A stretch of DNA of 64,000 nt from Chaetorhynchus papuensis (Eukaryota > Chordata > Aves > Passeriformes > Rhipiduridae). This document shows positions 52,601-64,000 of the stretch, piece after piece; the stretch's first letter is position 1; each line of letters begins with the position of its first letter. Made by a program: the position numbers and the translations under genes. A model generated the notes under the pieces. The model was not told the origin of the DNA. It made no database searches and saw nothing but the letters and a program-made list of their open reading frames with translations. The stretch lies in contig VWYX01001166.1 in assembly GCA_013396525.1 (NCBI GenBank), positions 1 through 64,000 on the forward strand. The letters are read 5' to 3'.

Positions 52601-55600
52601 AAGCAAAACAGTCTCCATACAGGTGAAGCAAGTACTTTATTAGACAAGATTGAAGAGAGTGGTCCATTTCCACTCATGTCCAGTCCAGTACACAGAGGCT
52701 TAGGAATACTCCAGTATGAAATACTGAACAAGTTCTATAAACATCCACAAATATTCCCATTCGCTTATTTTCAGCTAATTGAGTTTAGATGAAAGTTGGT
52801 TTATGTAAAAAAGCAACAATAATTTTAAAGTGACATATCTATAAAAGGAATCCCAACTTAGAACTACACAGACAGACAGAACCTTTCTTTTTTACTTCTG
52901 TGTGCAAATATCCCCATAAGGATTATTCTCCTGACAGCCCACCTCAGCTAGAAAACTGTTATAAGAATATAATTTTCTCCTCTTTTACACTGACTAGAAT
53001 GAAAATAGTTTCTCACATAATATTTGATCTGATTTTCTGTACATGCTAGAATTAGGTATTTTTCCAAAAGCTTTCTGGCACCAGATCTCAAAGAACACCA
53101 ACCTTTCAACACACTTTGTTTTCATTGTCTTTGGGATCATGTCACAAATTGACACAGTTCAGTAAAAAGGAAAAAGGTGGGGGGAGGATGGGAAGAGGCA
53201 GGGTATAAAAGTGGAAGGAAAGATAAAGTGGGGCAGGGTCACCAGACAGCACCACCACTCCCTCTGCAAGCCATCCTCTCTAACCCACAGAATGAGCTGC
53301 TCTGCAAACAGACAGGGCAAATCTTCTTGGTCCTTCTTTTCATTAAATGCACAAGTCATAAGCCTTTATGAATAGCAATGTCAACTTCTACTTGAAATGC
53401 AAAACCACTTTTTTAATTGTTGCCACCTGATCAAGGTAAAAACAGGAATAATTACTTCTTAGTAGCCCTCCCTAATGCTGTAAATTTATGATGCTTTCAA
53501 TTTTTAACACTTTCTCTGAGAAATTCCAAGTAATTTGTTCTCTATACACAGCTCTTCTATTAATTCCACGCAGATTTTCTTGGGGGAGAAAAATCACCAC
53601 AGGAGATTCAGATCTTAAAGAATAATCACTTTGCCTTAGGAAGGTAGGTATTAGAGAAAATAAAACCTCTTCTTTCTAAAATTTAAGAGGCTTTTCAGAG
53701 AGTATTTGTCTTAATTAATCACTGCTATATAAAAACAAATTACTGCAAACTATACTGGGATCCAAGCAGTTTTCAAGGGTTGGGATAATCTGTATTTGGC
53801 TGAGTGCCCATGAACATCCTCCAGGTCTGAGGATGTACCAGAGCAGTGTACGCTCTGTTTTAAGATACAACAAAGCCTTTGGAGAGTTAAGTGACTGCAC
53901 ATCTGAGTCATTGTCTGAATAAGACATTTTGGCCTTTCACACACTTCCCAGTGCCAGACAGACTCTGGATTTCAGTGAAGTTATATCAGAGAAGACAAAT
54001 CAAAAACAAAAGGTGGTGCAAAAGCAACAGACTCCTAAACTTTTCTCAGTGTAAACTTTTAAATATTATTCCGCAGGCAGCTCCACTACTTTCCATCCAT
54101 AACAATTCAACTAAAGTTAATAAAAGGTAACAAATATTCCATTTAAAAAAGAGACAAAAAGGAGAAGCTGTGACTGCTCTAGAGAAGATGAAGAAGAGAT
54201 TTGCTACTGAAAACGCAACAAAAACTGGCTATATTTGGAGTCTAGGCTTCACGGTAACAATTCATACTGTCATTTAAAGATTAAACCTTGCTTTTGTTTC
54301 AGAATCCTAGTTGTGGAGATCATGTTTCCCACACCTGAGGGAGGTGGTAGGGAATATATATGCTCTAAGTTAAGAAAAAGACAAAACTGTACAAGGAGAA
54401 CACACACATGTATGCCAAATCCAGTGCTTTCACCACACAGGTAATAACAAGTGGCACTATTTTGAGAGCAGCATTGATGTAACAGATTTTAAATGAGAAG
54501 AATAAAATGCCATTTGTGACTCTACTGCTGGGATTTTGGAAGACTTATTGTAAGGAAAATAAAAGTCCCCATTGGATTATATTCTGCACAAGAAGAAATT
54601 AAACATGATTCATGACAAATATTCCTGGCTGTTTTACAAGGCATAGGGGTGAACAAAACCAAAAGGGAAGTAAAAGGAATACCACTGACCTCACTGCACT
54701 TTTCTCCTGGGAGAACTAGTGGGCTTGCTTCCACTATTCTTTAAGAAAACCTTGAGGTAGTTTATGTACATCAGCATACAAAAGGCAACCTTTAGGGGAG
54801 GGGACTGTACACCTAAAAAGAAAAAAAAAAGCCAGCAAAATCGGAAATTCTCAAAAAGAGATTAAAAAAACCTGTTACAGCCTGTTAGGGAAGACAGACC
54901 GCACAGCCCAACAGGGCAGGGCACATCAGTCAGCCAGGCATGAAAGAGAAACACTCAGCTCTGAAGGAAGACGAAAGCAACATGGCCACACATCCACACA
55001 TGAGGGCATGATTTTCTAACAGTATTTGTTTTTTCTTCACTTCTTGTTCTTACATCATCCTCTTTTTGCACAGAACATGAACTGAATTAAACAACAACAA
55101 TCAGCATCTGCAACGTGAGGCCTGAACTCTTTCCTCTTCCATAGGGAGAGGGGCAAGCAAGAACAAAAAAAAAAAATTCAAAAAAAAAGCACTTTACTTT
55201 CGGTAGAAGTTACATGAAACCACTCAGGTTTAAACAGACTATAGACTGTATGAGAAAAGGAAAGGTCAAACATAAATGTTTTACACAGGTGCACAGAGCA
55301 AAGATCTAGGATCATCCTTCATCCCAGCAGGAAAAAGAAGGACTTTATGCCACAATTTCAGTCCAGCAATAAAGCAAAAATCCATATCCTCTTGCTGTGG
55401 CTATTGCCCTTGTGCCAGGGAAGCAAAACCACTTACAACACCCTCACTTTGGAGCTCCAGGCACCAGCATAAAAAATTCTACAAGATCCCCAGCAAGGAG
55501 TAATCCAAGTTTCTTTGACTGCTACTGGGTGAGCACATTCTCTCATGTCTCCTGCACAGGCAACAGATGCCTGGCAATCCAGTTACAGGAGAACACCGTC

Positions 55601-57222
55601 TATTAGTGCCACCAAATCCTCTCCAGTTTCACGCCCTGGACTCAGTCCAGGTATACCCAGTTTAGAATATGAGATTCAATTAAATGAGTCTGTAGTCACG
55701 CTTTAGAAAGTTTTCTGTGAACTTTGCCCATCAGACAGGAAATACTACAGCTGTAATTATTTTGGGATACCTTATTATTTCCCATTGGACTATCAGGATC
55801 TGAAACAAGTAGGAGTTGTGTCTACAAAGCACTGGCTTTTTCAGCCAAGCATGGCACCAACTGACCACAGCTCTTGCACACCACAGAAACAAAACATATC
55901 AGACCAACAGTTCTCGCCTTGAAACTGCTCTGCATCTCATACCTATTGAAAGTAACATGGATGGGTAGGTTTTTGCAGGTTGGTCCTGGTCATTTGGGTG
56001 TCCTTCCACACAGAAGCCTTTCCAGCAAATCTGTTCCAGCATTTATTCCCCTGCTGTTCTGTTTCATTCACTGGACCCATGAAAAGGTTTTAGACTCTTG
56101 ACAGACAACCCCCTAAAACAGAATTTGGCAGCTTCAGTAGACATTGGAGTGTTTGGTTTTGGCCTGTGAAAAGCTTCAAACATTGCTCTTTTCTCCTGCT
56201 TAATTTCACTAGGACATTTCATAAGTGTCCACATGGCAAACCTCACATGGCAGATAAAGAAGTTCGTATTTTATTCATTTTTGCCAAGCACCTTAGGTAC
56301 AAAAACAAACAAACAAAACCCCACCCAAGAATAGGAGACAAATGAGGATGCAAACTTGAAAGGCCAAAATATATAAGGCAGCTACAGTGTGTGTGTATGT
56401 GTACATAAGAAGCTTTACTGTAATCACTGTATTGTAAATATTTCAAGTACCCTGATTACAGAAGTTGACGACACGCATTCCAGTCATCACCATTTTCTTG
56501 GTACAGGAGAAAGGCATGACATTAAACAGTCCATATTAACACAGGTTTTATAGTGGTTAGGTCACCAAAGCAAGAAAACATCCTTTTTTTTTCATGGAGA
56601 TTCCAAATTTGCTAATAAAGAGAAAGAAGAAAAAAAGTCACATACAGATGCATAAATTTTTCTAAGGTGTTTTTCTGATTTGGGGGGAGAGGTTTGCTGT
56701 TCTTAGGTTTTTGGTTTGGTTTTTTTTTTTTAATAATCAAAAGGCATTCATTTTGGTTAACTCAAGAATTAAGAGTTAGTAACCTGTGACCTAAGACTTT
56801 TACAGGATTGAAATCGGGCAAAAAGTCTTCTAAAGCTTCAGAATCTTTTCAGTGCATAGCACAAAGTATTAAATGCTATTGCCTCTGCAAGACCTGCCTG
56901 GCAACACAACTACCCACGGCTATTTCCCTATCTGAAAGGGAAGTTAAACACTACAGAGGAAATTGGTGGGGTTTCAAGAAGAAAGCTTTTAACACTCACC
57001 TTTCCCTTACAGAGTGGTTCTGGTTCACATACTCCTCTTTTGCTGCAGTGCCAGTGAACCAGAAACAGGTACACTTACACAAACAGGGGATGCTGTTCTG
57101 TCAGAAACTAACTAGCAGCATGCCTTGGATTTACTATTCAATAGCAAACATACAGGATTTTTCTATTTCCAGTTCTACAGTAAAGTCTAGAAGCATCTGG
57201 ATGATCTCAGGAAGACGTTCGT

Positions 57223-57255
57223 CTCTATGAACCTTTTGCCTCTACGAACCTTTTT
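57223..57255 (+). repeat. Short tandem duplication, 17-bp period
   Basis: CTCTATGAACCTTTTG is followed by CTCTACGAACCTTTTT. Two copies, nearly identical. Confidence 0.8.
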
Positions 57256-59890
57256 TGTTCTGGTGGTTTCTTTGAAGAGAAACTAGACCTGTGACAGAGA
57301 CTTCTACAGAGCTGCAGATACACAAACATAAATAAATAACTAACTATCCTCTCTGGTCCATTTCTCATACTCAGCAGTTCTCATTACTGAAGGTTAATAC
57401 TCCTTTCTCCTTTGAGGAGAAATTACTTAAATGTATAGACGCTGAAGCAGAAAACAAAAGGAATTCAAACTCCTCTTGTGACTCAAGCAGCATCCTTTCT
57501 GACTCTTGTTGTATATTGAATCAGTCATAAATTCAGCCTGTTGCTTTCCCAGCCTCCTACAACACAGAGTATTTCAGAGCTAACCCAGCCTGCTCCTCCC
57601 TAGGTCCCTACTACGCTGAAACTTTCAGAAGACTCACCTTACTTATACTGCATCTGATAAAGCTTAGCAGGTACTCATCAAGAAATATGACTTTTGCATG
57701 TCCAGAAGGTGAAGGGGGGGGAATCAACAAAAAGGACAAAAAAACCCCCAACACAGTGCTTTCAACAAGGACTCCAGCAGTTAAATTTGTCATGTATTCT
57801 CATGTTTATAGATTATTATTTATAAATGCTCTTTTAGACTTTTTTAAAAAGGTAGTTTTTCTAGAAGACTGAGGCACAGGAGGGGAAAAAAAAATACTTT
57901 GAAAGAAACTGTTTTCACCACAGTAATCCATGGTACTGGATTAACATTAAATCAAGCAAAAATAATTCACTTTGTAGTTAAAATATAGTTCTGAAAGGAA
58001 TTTGTAGCATTGTCTGGCTAGACAGGTAAACTAATCTCACCATTGATTCACTGCCCTGCTCTACACATTAGAAAAAGTATTATTAATGCCACCAGTTACC
58101 TTTGAATAAAGATAAAACCTGCATTTTTTAAGCCAAAAAATGTTTCTGCTGAACCTTTAGGGAGGCAGTTGAAATCCTGGCCCTGCATCAAGGCTCAGAA
58201 AGAATCCACTGCCCTCCCACAGCACTTTATTTTTTGAGAATCGTGACAGAACCAGGGTTTGGTTTTGCCAGTTTTGCTATATTAAAGCTTCTTTTTTGCC
58301 TGAAGTCTTATGAAACCATAGTAATTTGTTAGCACTTGCCGATAAAATTATTTATTAGAAGCAGCTTGCATCATCGGTTCAGATAAAGTGAGGCACAAAC
58401 CGAAGTCACTTTTAATTTTGTTCAACTTGACAGAGCATCAGGATACAGTAGATTCCCAACAACAGATCCCAGCACCACGTATCTCCCATCAAAAATAAAG
58501 ACACATTTTAAAATCTATACATTAACCTTTCCTCCACGGCCAAATATCTTCTCATTAATATAATCCATAGAAACAACTTCTTCTGGTGACTTATGAGAGG
58601 TGCCCACTGTGCTAAAAAAGCCGTCTCTTTGCTTGGCTGTAGCTGAGCAGGAGGATGTCATAAGCACTTCAAGAGAAATGTCCTGCAGCACAGCTCGACA
58701 GATATCCCTGGAACAGCCACTCATGCTTCAGGAAGGTGAATACATGTCACTAACAGCACCTGCAGCTTGCTGGGCTTTCCCATCTGCTCTTCATTTCCAT
58801 GTATTCAAAGCGCCTCTTCAGCTCCTGAGTTGAGTTTAGTTGCCAGGGTCATCTTTCCAGGTCGTGATATCTATGTCAAATCAATCTCTCTGTCTCTCTT
58901 TTTTTTTTTAGTATATTTGAGGTAAATCTTTAACATTCTACTCACCTTTTGGCAAGCAGTAAGTTCTCCAGAATCACATTTTTCTAATTACAGATAATTA
59001 AGTCAAAGACTACTAAATTAAGTCAAAGGCACTAGCAAGCCCTCTCCCCATTTATTGTTCAGGGTGTTGCAAAGATGATAAATGCATTTAAACTTCTTTC
59101 ATATGTTGCTCTAGATTTTAATTTGTATTATGATTTATATTATACCAAGGCAATTCATGCTTTAAATTACAGTATCTGTCTGTCTTTTTCCTCAAATGTA
59201 TCTAGTCAACTGAGCAACCCTGGAAGCTACACTTTCAAAACAAAAAAATTACCTCCATTATCCAGATTAATTATCCATGAAAGTGATGCCACCTACAGAA
59301 CTTGCTCAAAACTTCTAGTATGGTTGCTCTACTAACTTTTCTGAAGCAGTCAGCATAATCTTGTCATACTCTTAACTTTTCCAATGCTAATTTTCATTTT
59401 CTGTTACCCACATCAAGAGACTCCCTTATCTCAGTTTTGATTTTACTTTTACAGATGCAAGATTCACGTATTTCCTAATCAGGTTTAAAGGGCAACACTC
59501 ACTTTCATTAAGAAACAAATGATCATGACAACACAGCAAAGAAAAAAAAAATGCCAGAGAGCGTCAGAGCTGAAAGACAATTGCTGTCACTCTCAATTTC
59601 AATTGTCATGGCACTATGGAAAAATCAGATGAACCAAGGACTAGGGAAAGGTAACTACTTCCTTCCAGTAATTAGAAAATGGACCTTTCTGATGGTTTGA
59701 AGCACTGGCAGTAACTATGAAAGATTCACATAAAAGCTTTCTTTCCCTTTTTCTTACAGCTGCCCAAAGCAAAGTACAGTGGTCATACTATCTGTCCTGC
59801 TTTCAAGCTATACCAAACTCGAGAGCCGCACGTGCTCAGGAGATTCTGAAACCTGTCAAGAGTGATCTGCGCAAATATTTTGCCAGCAAC

Positions 59891-59944
59891 ACTACTATGG
59901 ATCCATCAACTCAAATATATACTACATATGGATCCATCAACTCA
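59891..59944 (+). repeat. Tandem duplication of a 23-24 bp unit
   Basis: TATGGATCCATCAACTCA occurs at 59896-59913 and again, identically, at 59927-59944, with ACTAC also shared just upstream. The copies are separated by a TA-rich spacer and run into the microsatellite at 59943. Confidence 0.93.
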
Positions 59945-59967
59945 CACACATATATATATATATATAT
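59943..59967. repeat. (CA)4(TA)8 compound microsatellite
   Basis: Four CA units run straight into eight TA units plus one T. Visible directly. Confidence 0.95.
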
Positions 59968-60146
59968 CTTCCCAATGCAATGTATCTTGCTGCTATGCCA
60001 AGGTAATTATTTACACGGTGGACCCTCAATCACACAAAGCATTCTTCCTGTAGAACACCTTATTAACAAACGTAACTTTTTATTTTCAAAGGGAATTTCT
60101 GTACTTCATGTTCGGTCAAAAAATTATCCATTTAAGAGAGTTGAGT

Positions 60147-60730
60147 GACCACAGAAGGGTTGAGGTTGAAACGGGACCTCTGTTGGTCAGCTGCTCCAAC
60201 CAACACCTGTGCTCAGGCAGGGCCATCTAGAGCCAGCTGCACAGGGCCCCATCAAGATGGCTTTTGAATGACTCCAAGGATGGAGACTCCACAACCTCCC
60301 AGAGCAACCTGTGCTAGTGTTTGAAAAGCAGAAATTCACTTACTGTGAGAGCTGTCAATTAGTGCCTGTTACCTCTTGCCCTGTCATTTGGCACTACTGA
60401 CAAGAGCTTGCCTGCCCCTTCTCCATTTCCTATAACCAACTTTTTACACACAGATAAGGTCCCTCTGAGCCTTGCCTTCTCCACGCTCAGTGGCCCCAGC
60501 TCCCTCAGATTTCCTTAAGAGAAAGATGCCCCATTCCCAGGGCCATCTCTGTGCACCAGCACTGAACTTGTTCCAGTATGTCCATGTTTTTCCCATACTG
60601 GGGAGACCAGACTGAATCCAGCACATCAGGTATGGCCTCACCAGTGCTGAGGAGAGAATTCACCTCTATCAACCTGCTGGCAACAATTCTCCTTAGGCAG
60701 CCCAGAAGGCTGTTGGCCAATTCTCTAAGA
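60147..60730 (-). mobile_element. CR1 LINE 3' fragment
   Basis: The plus strand carries the reverse complement of a CR1 3' region: GGTTGAGGTTGAAACGGGAC, GACTCCAAGGATGGAGACTC, CACAACCTCCCAGAGCAACC, CTCACCAGTGCTGAGGAGAG and ATCAACCTGCTGGCAAC near the right end. The element's 3' terminus is at the left. The usual terminal octamers are reduced to CCACAGAAGGG. Border at the right is about 60725-60735. It is inactive and on the sense strand of PPP3CA. Confidence 0.92.
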
Positions 60731-61236
60731 TGACCCATAAAAACCTCTGACTCCATAAGTCAAGGGGGGAAGGCAAAGAGTCTAACACACTTTCAGAAGC
60801 TACAGCAATTGGATTATAACAAAAAAGATATCTGCAGACTAACTTTCTAATGGGCAGTACTTCTGAGATTAGCCAAGGTTATACAAATACCCTACAGCAA
60901 AATATTGTCTGTTACAACAGGATAAAAGATGTGAGGTTAATAGTGTACAGAAAATTCACATATATTTAAGACTTCTGTTAATGACAGTGATATCCCTCAT
61001 CTTCTCTGTGGTAAACAAACAATATTTACATGTGAGGTGTCACCTGAGATTCAGAGCTCCAGGGAAGGAACAGTACCTTGTTAAAAGGATGAAAGTATGC
61101 TATTCCCTAATGTACAAGCTCTCTGTATGTATAAATTAATTTTCACATACTTTCACGTGTCACACAGAAACTGTGAGATATGGACCAATTGCTAAGAGCC
61201 CAGCAAAATGCCACAAAGATGACTTAAGGTACCAAG
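60731..61236. other. Unique intronic sequence, nothing recognised
   Basis: AT-rich sequence between two CR1 fragments. I see no gene, repeat or motif of note. Confidence 0.55.
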
Positions 61237-61311
61237 GCACCCCTGGAGCTGGACCAGATGCCCTCCAGAGGTCCCTCCCAGCCATAATGATTCTGGGCTT
61301 CTGTGAAGCTG
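61237..61311 (+). mobile_element. CR1 LINE 3'-tail scrap
   Basis: Forward CR1 tail: GAGCTGGACCAGATGCCCTC, CAGAGGTCCCTCCCAGCC, ATAATGATTCTGGGCTTCTG. The last part is a decayed terminal repeat. It may begin a little earlier, near 61205. Confidence 0.8.
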
Positions 61312-64000
61312 TCAGAGCTTGTGCTTCTTCATTGAGAGTAATTGAGAAAGGTACTTTGACACATCATTCATAAAAGTTACACATACACTATTTCTCCAGT
61401 GAAGTGGAAAGCAGAAGATTAAACAATAAAGGGAAAAAAAACCCAAAAAACAAATCAAACCATACCTGATGAGGTAGTCAACAGCCCAGAAGCTAAAGCT
61501 GATCTCTCAACCGCAATGAATTCAGGTTCTTCCCCTTTTGTAGTACAAGTATGGGATTTTTTTGAGTTCACTCCTTTCCTCCAACTACCAAAAGTAACCT
61601 TATCTGAGGATGCTCAAAATAATGCATCCTAAAGTCAATTTCCCCTCCTTGTTACTGATAACATAAGGACAGATTAAAAGTTATGGTTAACAGAATCTAC
61701 AAGCACTTTATCTCAGCAAACTTTTCTTAAAAAAAAAAATGCAGAAAGTTCATTCTCTGATAATCTAAACCAAACTTGGGGGTATACACACAGAGCATAT
61801 GACTAAGTAAAACTTTCACCAACTGCCTTTGCCAGTCCTCTGCTTGTTCACATTCCCCCGTAGCTACCACCCAGCCTCCTGCCCTGCTACACAGGCACCT
61901 CCAGGATACTCAGCTGAGCCGAAAGGGCTCGTGAGGCAAAGCAGTCCCAAAACAGCTCTCTGCTTTGGATTTCTACACTACCTCAGTTCTAAATTCCCTT
62001 AGTAACACCTCACTGCACTGAACACACACACCCGTGCCCACTGTGCTCTTCATTTCCTCTTCCCAAACTCCCAAACTGTAGTCCCAATACACCATGTTAT
62101 GCCATTAGGTTCCCCTCTAGTAACTGCAGACACCACCACTTGTGTGACACAGGATCACAGGTCTCTCAGGGAAGTTAACATTGCTCCCACACCTATCTGG
62201 TATGCACATCTTTAGTACTACTCGGGTGATTTTAAGAGTTACTCTGCTATATCCGAAAAGTAAGCTAACCAGGTTTTATTTAAGGAGACCCAAAGGTGTT
62301 CATTACTAAAGAAAACTGCTCTGTAAAGGGACACAGAAAGAAAATGTATACCTAAGTCTTGTACTTGGTCTTCCAACAATAAAGAACAACCATATGCACA
62401 TACAGAGGAAACATTTTAAACTACACTTCTGAAGAGAGAGCAACAGAAAGGCAAACTTTCTTGGCAAACCAGCCACCTACAAACAGACAAGTTCCTCCTC
62501 ACTGGGTGAGAGCATCGCAAAGTAGAAAGGCACTTAGCTCGCTCTTAAAATAAGAGCTAATGCTGTAAAAGATCAGATTTAACAAAGCAGTTTAAACCAA
62601 AGAGAAATCGTGCACTGAAAAGGGAAGGCCAAAATAAGAAATCCGAGGATGACAACTTGATTCACAGTTTACTCAAGTTAATGAAAGACTCCAACTCCCA
62701 CAGATTTCAGCGGGTTATGAAACAGGTCCTGCAGAGGGAAATGTTCCAAGTCACAAACAGCAATGCCGTATTTTGATACGTAATTGCCACCACTGCCTAT
62801 GAAGAAATCCCTGGTGTAAAATAGAGAACAAATACAATAATCTCGCTTTCTCATTTTAAAAATGGCATGAAAGAAACAACAAAAGAAAGTTATTGAAGAG
62901 AACTAGATTGTTCCCAGCTGTTGTCATAAAACACTACAGCTGTTCATGTCATTGCAGCTAATGACCAGTTGCACTTTTTTAAAGATTGTAATACAGTATG
63001 ACCATTGTAATCTACATCAAACTGAAACTTGGCGAGCATCATGGAAAAAAGACTAAAAAATTATTTAATTCTGTTTGATTTTATTTTTTAATTTCTCTTC
63101 ATGGGTTGGTTTTGAGTGTTCTGAGGGGATAGGAAGGGATTTTGTATGAATGGTTCTTTATTCAAATTGTCAATTATGTTAAACTACTTTAAAAATCATG
63201 GTAAATAACAGGTATTAAATTACCAAAATTGTCTTTTCCAGTAATAAAAAGAGAATTCAACTAATAAATCGTGGAGGGTTTTTTTGTTGAAAAGAGGTGT
63301 GCTGACTAAAAGTCTCAAGTTCAAAGAAGATGATGAAACATCTTTTCTCTAGAGCCAAGAACAGGGTAGGCTTCACCATCTAGAAGCTTTTAATCGTTTT
63401 GTTAACTGAACTATACACAAACCAAATCAGATTTTTTCATAAAGATTCAAGTACACAAATGCAAAGAAAAGGTTAAAATAGAAAAACCCATAAATATAGA
63501 TGCAGAAAGAATTTTCAGATACAGCTCTCTCTAATGGCGCATTACTCCTTGACAGATGGAGGAAAAGCTAGGGGAAAGCATGTGTTCCCACATAAAATCT
63601 CCACAAAACCTGAAACATACTATTTCAAGTAATTTCGTGTAATTTCTCAAGAAAATGAGAGAGTATAGGTTCCTCTCTAGCCATGTGTCTTCCCCTCCAA
63701 GATCATCCATATAGAGCTATAGACCAGAAAGAAATCACAAGCTCCTGCACTGCTTTTTATCTTCCCTATAGTTATCAAGAAAATCAATAATTCATTGAAG
63801 AAAACTAGAAGTCATTTTACCAGTTTCTCCACAAAAAAACTTCCAGAGAAATTCCAAATACTTTAGAAAGATGACCACCTAAACATACCACCACTTCGAC
63901 CCACCTTAGTGGCACCAACCTGGGACTCTGTAACAAGTAACAAACACAGCTGCAACAAACAACCAATGAAAAAGAAACTTCCTTATCCAAAGAAAAGTCA
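61312..64000. other. Unique intronic sequence to the window edge
   Basis: AT-rich intron with A-runs and a short A/C-rich tract at about 61430-61465. No repeat family, RNA gene or exon recognised, and no sign yet of the CpG island expected at PPP3CA exon 1. Confidence 0.55.

Larger units (their letters stand above)
49601..60146. other. Long unique intronic stretch, nothing recognised apart from small repeats
   Basis: About 10.5 kb of AT-rich intron with mononucleotide runs, a short imperfect (TG)n run at about 56389-56401, a 17-bp tandem duplication at 57223-57255, and the duplication plus (CA)(TA) tract at 59891-59967. Open frames up to 143 codons look like chance. Confidence 0.5.

Overview
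The window looks like nuclear DNA from a bird. It is AT-rich, almost free of long reading frames, and carries many 5'-truncated CR1 LINE fragments plus one solo LTR of a type I recognise from bird genomes. I cannot name the species; the LTR fits Neoaves best, but that is inference.

Only one protein-coding segment is convincing. It is a 201-bp exon on the minus strand (1018-1218) that encodes residues about 20-87 of the calcineurin A alpha catalytic subunit (PPP3CA). A clean acceptor with polypyrimidine tract and a usable donor flank it. Everything to its left (1-1017) is the start of the next intron (intron 2 by human exon numbering). Everything to its right (1219-64000) is the very long intron 1, because transcription runs right to left. 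Exon 1, with the start codon and promoter, lies beyond the right edge.

Layout, left to right: a CR1 fragment cut by the window edge (1 to about 660); the PPP3CA exon (1018-1218); unique intron with a perfect 36-bp inverted repeat (4486-4572); a short CR1 (9247-9385); a long unremarkable stretch to about 30.3 kb with one doubtful CR1 scrap; an LTR on the gene's sense strand (30325-30920) followed by CR1 scraps at 31.5, 32.3 and 36.5 kb; three CpG-enriched islets in otherwise CpG-poor intron (35.6-36.2, 39.06-39.31 and 46.48-46.76 kb); an old CR1-clade reverse-transcriptase remnant (about 45.06-45.29 kb); two larger CR1 fragments (48984-49600 and 60147-60730); a small CR1 tail (61237-61311); and unique intron to the end.

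There is no operon, CRISPR array, tRNA, rRNA or second gene that I can support. I found no convincing undescribed biological system. The items most worth checking are the perfect hairpin at 4.5 kb, the CpG-rich islet at 39.2 kb, the possible plus-strand exon near 35.6-36.0 kb, the still-open ancient RT remnant at 45 kb, and the sense-oriented LTR that has lost its poly(A) hexamer.
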